DNA from: Acanthochromis polyacanthus
Taxonomy: Eukaryota > Chordata > Actinopteri > Pomacentridae
Assembly (NCBI RefSeq): GCF_021347895.1
Contig: NC_067126.1
Span: forward strand, 30,392,482 to 30,456,481
DNA: 64,000 bases
Reading direction: 5' to 3'
The notes below the pieces were generated by a model that did not search any database, was not told the DNA's origin, and saw nothing but the letters and a program-made list of their open reading frames with translations. The number at the start of each line of letters is the position of its first letter. Position 1 is the stretch's first letter. The position numbers and the translations under genes are program-made. Shown here in pieces: positions 50,335-64,000 of this stretch.

Positions 50335-53300
50335 GGCTGCAGAACCACTGCTCAGATCCTGACGAGCCAAGCTGAGTATTGATCCATCTGGCTCTGAAGA
50401 CACTGTCATGTCACCTTTGCATTTAAGTGTTATCTTGTCAGCTTCAAATGATCTAGCTGTCAGATCTGGAGAAAGCTGGCCTCTGTGATGTTGCTTTGTC
50501 TCTAATGTCCAGCTGTTGCTACAACAGTCTGTGCCAGCAAGATGTTCCAATCCACTGTTTACCTTCTTTTGTAAATGTCAGGATTTGTCTAATCTGCTAA
50601 TATGCGGCGCTCCACTTTTATATGCCTTCATCATTTTACATTTTGTGTGTTTGCGCACCTGTTTCAGCAAATATTCATACAATATTTCCGCTTTACATGA
50701 CATTTTGCTCTTAACTCCACATTTTCAGTCAGTTTTCATTTTACTCTGTCCTCGATGTCACCTATTCCCTCCGATAATTAAACAGACAGCTGATAATAAA
50801 TGTTATCAGAAGCTCTGTAACAGCATAAACCAAGTGCAAATTGCTTCAAATTTGATTCATTTTTTTTTACATCAGACGAACGAATAGTTAAAGGGTGGGA
50901 ACCCAGCCTTGTGGTAAAAGGGCACAAACTCTTTCAACCAAGGTGTGGTAACAGGGTGAAAATTTGAAAGCAAAAATTCCCTCCCTGCTAATGTACCCTA
51001 CATCCCCCAAATGATAATGCACCCACTGTGTTGCGCTCACAATTTTGCTCCCTGCAACTGTTTTTAGTCATTCTATGATTTATCTTTTCCTTTTTTTTTC
51101 TTCTCTCTTACACGAATCAGTGTACGGTGTCCAATATCTAATTTAGTCCCAGTGTAGCGGCTTAGTTTCGTGGTCATTTCAAGTGGATCAGTTCCTAAAG
51201 GCTCTTGGAGATGCTGCAGGCCAGTGAGCGTGTTGGGCTGCTATAAAGGCAACAGTAGGACATCGGCCAGTAGTTCACACTTGTTGGAGTATACTGGTGA
51301 GGCTGTGAAGATGGATTCTTCCTTGAGTATACGGTACTGTCTGTATTTCTCATCTCTTTAATGATTGTGAAACAATGGCACTGTATTCTTTGCTCTATAT
51401 CTTTTTTTTTTTGCAGCATACATAGTCCTTGTGCTCTTGCAGCTGTATGAATGGATTAAAAATTCAAACAACAAAACAATTTGATCACTGTTTATTCTAC
51501 CTATGAGCCTTACTATTGGCAAAGTTGGTCAAGGAGATAAACTAGTCCCCATGTGTTTGTTTGTGACAGCCGAGACGTGAGTGGTGGAGACATAAATCAT
51601 GTCAGATTTATTTTTCCTCTCAACTTGGAACATAGTTCTCTTCCCTGTAGAATTCAGAACTGATCATTAACCTTTCCTTTAGTTCCTTCCCTTGCCTGGT
51701 CACATTTCCTCTCTATTTGGTTCCTGGCCCCATATGCCACTTTCCTATTTCCTGCCTGCAGACAGCAGGGAGTAGCTCTATTATCACCTTCCTAGAGCTG
51801 TCTTTGAATGTGAGAGGCAATTCCATTTCACTCAGCCACGGGGAGGGGTAGGAGGAGGAGGAGAAAAAGCACACCATAGAGCACACAGAAATTGGTTTAG
51901 GTTTACTTCTTATAGGTGAACGTACGGCTGCTTTTGCTTTTTCGCTCTCAGATTTTAGGATTATAGACTGTGCTGCCAATGTGCAGGTTTTTGTGGCATA
52001 CTTTGAAATCAGAGCAAAGGTTAAGTGCACCGTATCATGTCTGGCTGTTGTGTGAACACTTTATCCTCAACTCCATTTAGAAGTCACCTTTTGAAATATT
52101 AACAATCCTAAACCAGTTATATTACTCTGCTGTGAAGCTGTGCTAAACATATCCAATATGTCTCCAATGCTTCCCCTCTCCAGTGTGCTCACTACATTTT
52201 GCGACATTTTACTCGAAGCCTGTGTTATTTTTGGGCTTCCCTAAGTCTTATTCCAGCTTTTATCAGCGTCTAGTTCTTTGGAATGATAGGGCTCTTGACA
52301 ATATTGCTCCTGGATAAATTAAACATGAGTTACGTAGAGTGATAATCTGTGGGCCTCTCTTTTCACACTGCATTCCCAATGAGCTGTGTGTTGGCCTGGT
52401 GTTGTTGCCTGTGATTTTAATGAAGATTATTCTTGTAACACGACAGTCGCCTGTTTGCTCCTGTTCTCCCCCAAATATTTTCTCTTCAAACTGAGAATTT
52501 TGTTTCCTTTCAAGCGATCTGTGCAGCATATTTTCCATCGCAGGTCAGTCATTAGTTTGTCATTGACATAATTTCAAGATAAAAATATGTAGGCGCTAAA
52601 TCAAGTAACTGATTTCTGAAATGTGTTTGTCTTTCTTTCTTTTATTTATTTTTTTTGTTTAACACTCGTCATCCTTGTCAGCCTACTCATCGATCAAACA
52701 GTACATTTGCAGACACAGCTGTGACTGGGTAATTAGTACTTCCTGTTACTGGAAAAAAAAGAAGGCAAAGCTTAAGGTATTGGATTGAAGCCCTCGGTTT
52801 TCTATTGTTCAGATTTAGGCGTATAGTGCTCGGGAAAACCTCCGAGGAATCTCAGAGGAGTAAGTGCACACTTCATGGCATGGCCACTCTTAAAATGGAA
52901 CTGATGTTTTATAAATAATTTCAAAGTTACAAACATCAGCCTCACAATCACAGCCATTCAATGATATTCATTTGGCATAAGTCAGTTTCATTTCTGTGTG
53001 CTTTTCATCAGAAATGGCTTAAAAAGTAGAGTTAGTCTGAATTTTTTATGCCATGGGCTTACTGGGGACAGTGGCCATGTTCTTCACTTGCAGACGTCTG
53101 ACAGTGCATGGCAGCAGAAATAACAAAATGGTCACAAACCCCAGCTGCACTCCCTGGGTCACACAGGCTCTTTAAAAATTAAAGAGACTAGCAACAAACC
53201 AAACAGTTGATAACAGGTCAGTAGCAGGTGATAAAAGAAGTTTTGGTAGAGACATTAGCCCTTCCATTAACTTTGTGCTTCCTGACATTATATCCTCGCA

Positions 53301-56300
53301 ATTTGCTAAACCAAATGATACACATCAGAGGGCGTGAGGCGGCTGTAGGATTTCACTCTCAGGGATCGTAGTACCCAAAGGAGTACAATATTTCACAAGT
53401 GTTACTTTTGCTCCAGAAATGGTATTACCCAGAATTCACACATGTATAATTAGGCATGATTTTTACATAGCATCCTTTTTATTCCCATGATTTCTAGTGT
53501 TTATAAAGGAGAAGCTGAGCTGAGCTGCGTGTTGTAGCTGGTGGCTGCTTTTTCCATAGAATCACACTGTTGTTTCCACAAGAGCGTGTTAATTGCCCGG
53601 CTGTCATTCTCCTATGATGTAGAAACAACTGTCAGGGATTTAAAGATGGTAGTTAAAAATAACTCTAACAATATGTGTGCTGCCATCTGCCTAATTTCAG
53701 AGATAAATAAATATGGTAAACAACTGGACAGACTATGAAGGAGCACATTAATGATCTGTCACACTGGGCTGCTGAAGTGACCTTGCAACAAATTGCAGAT
53801 TGAAAAAAAAAAATGCAATGAATTTTATTTGCTTGCAGTAAAGTGTAAAATATTAAGTTATATTAAATATAAATAAATGCACTGTGTGTTAAATAGAAAT
53901 TAATTGCAATTATGCACATTATAGAGATCTTTATGTCCTCTTTGCTGTTATAAAAGCTAAAACTGCATAAATGCATACTTTTATAGAAAATTGAAATCAC
54001 AGGATGTATTTAAATAGGTAAATATTGTAGCTATAAAAAGATTAAATCTATATTGTCTTTCAATAAGCTTTAATTATTGTTCTGCTTTTTAATGCATTGT
54101 CCTCCAGATTAAAACACGTTTTGCTTTTTCTGTGAAAAATCCCTTTAGTGCTGTTCTGCTGTGGTATTAGAACAGGAGCCGTGTATTTCCACTAAACCGT
54201 CATGATCACCTGTCCTGAGGTTAATTTGCTGTGCGCTTTGTGGTAAAGAAACACGCTCGAGTCTGGTCTGACTGGGCGACCCTTAAAGGACATCAATAAT
54301 GAGCAGGTGTAGGAGTGCACTTCTGCGGAGACGCGTGTCTCAGTGTGTCCAGGGAGGACGGCTAATAAGGGTTTAAAAGCCACAACTGTCCACTCCGCCC
54401 CTTAGCAGGCCTCCAGCTGTCTTTTCTGTCAGAGAGCACCCTGATTCCCTCTGACAGAGCAGATCACTGATGGCAAGAGACCACAGGGGACAATAGCTAA
54501 GTTAGCACTGCACAAAGCACCGCCACACTTAAACGGATTATGCTGCTTAATTAAAGACTTAAGGTAAATACAGGTTTTGTTGTTCAAAAAAAAAAAAGAA
54601 TCAAGGAGCCAAGGGGAAGGAAAGAAATCCTTCACTTTGATTTATTGATGGAAATTGCAATGTGACGTCTAGCAAACAACATATAAATAACTTAAAGGCC
54701 ATCTTAAATGCATTCCCATGAAATTTTTAGTGCCGCTGTAATATAAGCCACTACCTGTCATGAATCCCAAATAACCTTGGCTCTATCCTCTTAGTTCAGC
54801 CCAGTGTGCCTCATTCCTTATTACTGGCCTGACAAGGAAATGTTTACCCATCCGACAAGAGACAAGCCATTTCATAGTCAGAAAAAGCAATTTCACCTGA
54901 CTGGAGGAGCACACTATGTCCCCATATCCTTGCTGGCTATAATTTTGTTGTCATTTTGTGTGCTGTGATCATATCATTGAAGTGACAGTGCTGGGCATTA
55001 GGTAAAGTCCCTAAGCTGGTGCTCACTTTCAGGCTTTTTCTCTCCTTGTCATTCACATTGATTGGATTAGACCCAGGTGGCAAGCAGATTCCTTTGGCAC
55101 AACAATAAAAAAAAATGGCGATATAGTGCTTGAAAAAAAAACAACAACAACAAAAAAAAAACACATTGTGTTATGCCCAAATGAACATTGCTAATGCTTT
55201 TTATAATCAGCAATTTGTTATTTTTCTATTGTCACAGATTATTTAGGGATGTTTCCATTGGATACATTTTAATGCTACACAGAAAAACTGTAAATGCGTC
55301 CGTGCTAATATAAGCATTTCAATAATATTTTGGAAATAGACAAAAAATAGCCATGAATGATGTTCAGATCAGCGTGAATCGCTGCATTAAAAGCTCAGCT
55401 GGTCAATGGAGGGTGTGCACCAGGCAGGAGGCAGAGATCCTAACCCACAGTGCACTGTATCTCCCCCGAGGGACAATGCTGGCCACCGGCATAACAAATC
55501 AGCCCCCTCCTCTTTGGTTATGTCCACTGGCTGACTGAGCCAATGAGGAGAGAAGTTAGTCTGATAAACAGGCAGCACAGCACCTGGGGAAACACACTGA
55601 GTTGCTGCACGGGTGACTCAACAATTGGTTTGTTCAGGGGAAGGAAAAAAAAACAACAACAACAAATAAAAAACAAAACCTACTTTGCTTATTAAAGATC
55701 AGTGATGGAAATGAACCATAATCCTGTAATGAGTAGAGCAGCGAGTGGCCTCTTTTCCTTGGGCACAGACAAGCCTGTGCTTGCATGTTTCACAGGAATA
55801 GATTGCTGGACCCAGTAGCCCTTCTGTAATGACCCTTCTTGTTAGCTTCAGAGATTCATGGCTGTTCATTAGAGATACAAACTGGTGGTTGCCGCCAATT
55901 CAAAATGGATTTTTATTTGGTTCGGAATGTTCTCTGCACACTTAGTGCTTAATCGCAGCAAAAGTTATTCACTGAAGCAGAAATGATCAGTTGGTGATTT
56001 TGCAATCACCTTAATATTGCACACTGAAAATGACAGAATACCTTTTAATATTAACAATTCTGCATAAAAAGTAAATGACCATAGTGTTGCAGGTTCAGTA
56101 AGATTGCATTTTACAGTGTTGTTCTGATGTAACCAGTGCAGCTTCAAAATCTAGTGCCATTTCCAGAAGCCTCTCAAATACATAGCATGGATTGTGAGGA
56201 AATGTATGTCCAACCACTCCCCTGGAACAGCAGTATGTGTTAACTTGGTGATTACCTTGTTAGTAAATTAAGCCAGAAGGTGTTTATTCTGACTGCAGCT

Positions 56301-57079
56301 GCTCTCTCTTTATGTCACTGTTTGATACTACTGACAACAATGTATGCTGTGAATTCTTATGGCTGCATTAAAGCGTAATTCTGGAAGAGGGACTGAGTCA
56401 CTCAAACTTGTAGCTATTCTCACACTTTATTACAGCCTCTCAATCAACCCTGATTCATCACAGTGCAGGTGGGACTGCAGGTAGAGAGAGATTTTGTGGT
56501 TCTGTATGATCTTTTTTCTTTCACTGACTTCATCCTGGAATCAAATTTTTTGAGAAATTGTGTTTCCCTTCTATAATAGTTATTTTATTTAAAATCATTT
56601 CTCCAAAACATACAAATAGATTGCACTTTCTCATCAGTCCCAGACACAGTTGGTGCTGTAAGAGCCCTCAGTGAGCTCTATTTGCCCCAGCAGCCCCTGT
56701 TATCAGTGCACTGGTTCATAAGTTTAATCCATAAAATATTTACCAGCCCTGGGACTCATAAACACATCTTCAGTGGGACGCCATGATTTCACGCTATCAC
56801 AAACATTTTAGGGCATCAGATGCACTGCCTGTCATGGGCTGTCATTTTTGGGGTGTTAATAATATATCTTGGTTTCTTCCGCAGACATACTTTGGCACTC
56901 ATGGCGCATAAATAGGTAAATAACGCGCGTAAAGGTAAATAACTGCAGCAGCGGGAGAACAATCTTCATAACTATTACTTCCTTTTCTGTTTGTTTTAAT
57001 TTTTTTAATTTTGATTTTTTTTTGTGTGTGTGTGTTTTCTTGTTTGTGCATCAGGAGAAACAGTTGGAGTCCATATGTT

Positions 57080-57394
57080 TTAATCAAATATAGGCCCATG
57101 TCACACTACAAACAAATCACTTTGCTCACAGCGCTCTTCAGATTGTCCTAATTAAGAGCTGTCTAATTAAATTACAGCCTCGAGTTAACCAATGGCAATA
57201 CTTGTTTCATTAGCGAAGCAGGCAGAGTGATGGAAAGAAAATCCTTCCTGATTGCAGGATGGTGTCAATTGGCTAATTTGCTGCCTTCGGTATCTCAAGT
57301 CATCGCAAAGGCGTTTTCGTAGTGTTACATTAGGAAAAGGCGTGTGCAAAAGCCTGTGATATAGGTTGAGCTAATAGTAGCTTCCTATTGAGCT
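57080..57394 (+). promoter_or_regulatory. tbr1: Putative tbr1 proximal promoter and 5' UTR
   Basis: The 315 bases before the tbr1 ATG include a CCAAT box (aaccaatggc, about 57187-57196) and several homeodomain-type TAAT cores (cctaattaag, tctaattaaatt, ggctaattt). No TATA box is placed. The mix of motifs suggests a regulated neural promoter, but this is inference. Confidence 0.42.
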
Positions 57395-61995
<4,601 letters not shown>

Positions 61996-64000
61996 TTATG
62001 TTGTATTTAATTCAGGTGGTTTGCAACTGAGATAAATGGAGAAATTCAAGGTGCGCATGGAGGAGAGGGATCTAAATAAAAGAAAGGAATATTTGAATAA
62101 TTTCAATTAGAAATTAGCCCCTAAAAGAGTCCATCCAGTGTTTCCTCCCCGTGCTGGAAGCTCCCCGAGATATTCTTTTAATTGGAGACCATGCCCTCCT
62201 CTGTGCACTGATTGGATCCAGAATATGGGGGGAGAAAAATTCGTTTAATGAGACTTTCACGTGGCAAAAACTGCACAGGAGAGGATGAAAATGAAACATT
62301 CCTAATGGGAAACACTGTGAATGGAGCTGGACTTTTAAACGTCCATGTGTAACTTTTATCCAAAGGTGCTGAGCAGTCCTGAGCAGACTGGATTTGACAT
62401 TAGATATATATTTATATTTTCCTTCACTTCAACAATAAGAATTGTTTCTCCAACATTTGGTCGGGATGCCGTTTAGTTTGCCAATGATTGTGCAGTTCAA
62501 ACTTGTTTTTTTTTTTTTTTTAGTCATAGTTGCACACACACTAAAAACTGTGAAGTTGACGATTTTTTTTCTGTTTGGCAGCCAAAGGAAATGACACATT
62601 AAAAGGAGTCTTGACTGTGTGAAAATGTGCAAAGAACCAGAACAGACAGAAGACAGAGGAACAGATAAACCCCACGTGGTTTTATGAATACGTGGTTTAA
62701 AAAACAAATACCGTAAAAATGAAATTCCACTGATTTCAAGATTGATTAGTTAATTCCTGACCTCTGTTTCTGCTCCATCGCTGCATCACTTGGAAAATGA
62801 TTGAACACTGATGTCCAATTAACGAAGTTAAGAACGTCTGTAATTAAAATTGCTGCATAATAAACTCAATTCACTCTTAATTGGAATTCAGTGTGAAGGA
62901 GAAGCTCCCAGCTGTCAATAAGAGGTGTGGCATTAATGCTCCCTCTGCAAGCTTCAGGCCTTTCCAGGGATAAACAGCAGATGGCGATAACTGAATGCAG
63001 GTCCTGCAATCAGACAGCTCTTTAGATTGAGATCCGGAGCAGCGGGGAGGTCAATGCAGAGGTACTTGAAACTACAGGAAGAATCAAAAATATATGTTTA
63101 GTTAAAAAAAAAAAACACGACGATTTATTCTCAAACAACCCTCCATTTATGCCTCAATTAAAGAGCGTTCTGCGGTTTTCTCCTGGATTCAACGACTCAT
63201 GATTTGTGATCTACACCAGATGGCGATGCTTTACTATTTTTATATCACTTAATGGAATCCATGCCGTCCAACAGACTCAGCAGCGATCCAAAAGCTCTGA
63301 TGAACTCCACAAAAAAAAAGGCATGCAAACACTCCCCCTGAATACAAGCTCAGGAAGGAAATCCACAATTCTTGACAAACAAATCTGCATGCAAACTGTA
63401 TCTGGACCAACTCCTTCTAGAGACCTGTTCACTTTCAAGTTGAGTAACTTTACTGCAACCCACCATGTGCTCAGGATGGACCATTTTCACCATAATGTGA
63501 AGGATATTGGTGGAGCAGCACCCCTGGATGTAGGAGCAGCGGGGTGGAAATGTGCCAACCACACGGTCAGTGATGCATTTGCAAGAGGAGTTAAAGTTCA
63601 CATTGTTGGAAGGCTTCACTGCTGGAGGCCATCCAGGAGGAGGGTCAGAGCAATATGAGGTGACACTATAAAGAGTAAACCTGCACACCAATTTCCACTG
63701 TTTAATTACACCTGCAAGACAAAAAAAAAAGAAGAAGACAAATTTAAATCAGATTTTTGATGAGTTGTTTTGCCCTAATAATTTTGCATTAACTCAGTAT
63801 TATGTGTAATTTGAACTCAATTTTTTTGCATTAGTTGAATCACAACTAATTTCTAATTGACTTAGGTTAATGAAAGTGGCTTAGTAACTTAATTTTTCTT
63901 CATTTTTAGCTTAGGATTTTAAGTCCCCTCTCTTATCTTAATGTGCTGGACAGTTTCAGATGGTTAAGAAGGCTAATTACAAACAACTCTGATTGGAGAA
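61996..64000. other. Downstream flank of tbr1
   Basis: No gene recognised. In human the next gene is SLC4A10, which must lie further right if it is kept. A 150-codon plus-strand open frame at 63206-63658 has no motif I know, and its upstream part looks like ordinary non-coding DNA. Confidence 0.5.
62750..63030. promoter_or_regulatory. Candidate enhancer-like element 3' of tbr1
   Basis: Dense homeodomain-type cores (ccaattaacg, tgtaattaaaatt, cttaattgg), with an E-box (cagatggcgataa, near 62981) close to the end. Complexity is high and there are no repeats. The density of developmental-factor motifs next to a developmental gene suggests a conserved non-coding element. Conservation was not tested. 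Confidence 0.3.

Larger units (their letters stand above)
42851..57079. other. Gene desert between tank and tbr1
   Basis: Fourteen kilobases with no recognisable exon. In human, PSMD14 lies here, and none of its conserved proteasome-lid sequence (for example the JAMM motif HSHPGFGCWLSGVD) appears in any frame. The region is AT-rich with moderately GC-balanced islands at about 44640-45110, 46440-46800, 54170-54540 and 55350-55620 that look less decayed than their surroundings. These are possible enhancers, but conservation cannot be judged from one sequence. Confidence 0.55.

Noticed and set aside
63206..63658. 150-residue plus-strand open frame after tbr1
   Set aside because: No known domain, no plausible promoter or splice sites, and a 113-codon antisense frame across the same bases.

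Overview
This is a piece of a vertebrate nuclear genome, most likely a percomorph-type teleost fish. The genes have many short exons with GT-AG introns, the intergenic DNA is AT-rich, and the repeats are typical of fish: Tc1-like and hAT-like miniature transposons, one tRNA-derived SINE and several microsatellites. Nothing prokaryotic is present, and there is no CRISPR array and no intact transposase or viral gene.

Four genes can be read. From left to right: (1) the 5' part of a CD302-like C-type lectin gene on the minus strand (start codon 3124-3122, three exons visible, the rest beyond the left edge). (2) A complete RBMS1 gene on the minus strand, 13 coding exons between 27681 and 9495, with a long 3' UTR to about 7155. 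It encodes a single-stranded nucleic-acid binding protein with two RRM domains. (3) A complete TANK gene on the plus strand (non-coding exon 1 ending at 38162, coding exons 39101-42596), an adaptor linking TRAF proteins to the TBK1/IKK-epsilon kinases. (4) A complete TBR1 gene on the plus strand (six coding exons, 57395-61289), a T-box transcription factor of forebrain neurons. The order CD302, RBMS1, TANK, TBR1 matches human 2q24, but PLA2R1 and ITGB6 (between CD302 and RBMS1 in human) and PSMD14 (between TANK and TBR1) are not found here. This fits one copy of the block after the teleost genome duplication, with differential gene loss. I cannot tell which copy it is.

The genes are neighbours by ancestry and do not form one pathway. 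The 14.5 kb between tank and tbr1 and the 2.7 kb after tbr1 carry no recognisable gene and are the natural place for tbr1 enhancers. The 10 kb between the divergent rbms1 and tank promoters is also empty of genes.

The most notable result is that three otherwise well-preserved coding exons (rbms1 exon 1, tank exon 7, tbr1 exon 1) are each one base short of the conserved reading frame, and each shortfall can be placed in a short single-base run. The simplest reading is base-level assembly error in homopolymers. Real frameshifts, or an alternative splice site in tank, are less likely. I saw no convincing undescribed biological system. Other points worth checking are the missing synteny genes, overlapping upstream reading frames in tank, a near-perfect 17-bp hairpin at 43157-43197, and candidate conserved elements around tbr1.
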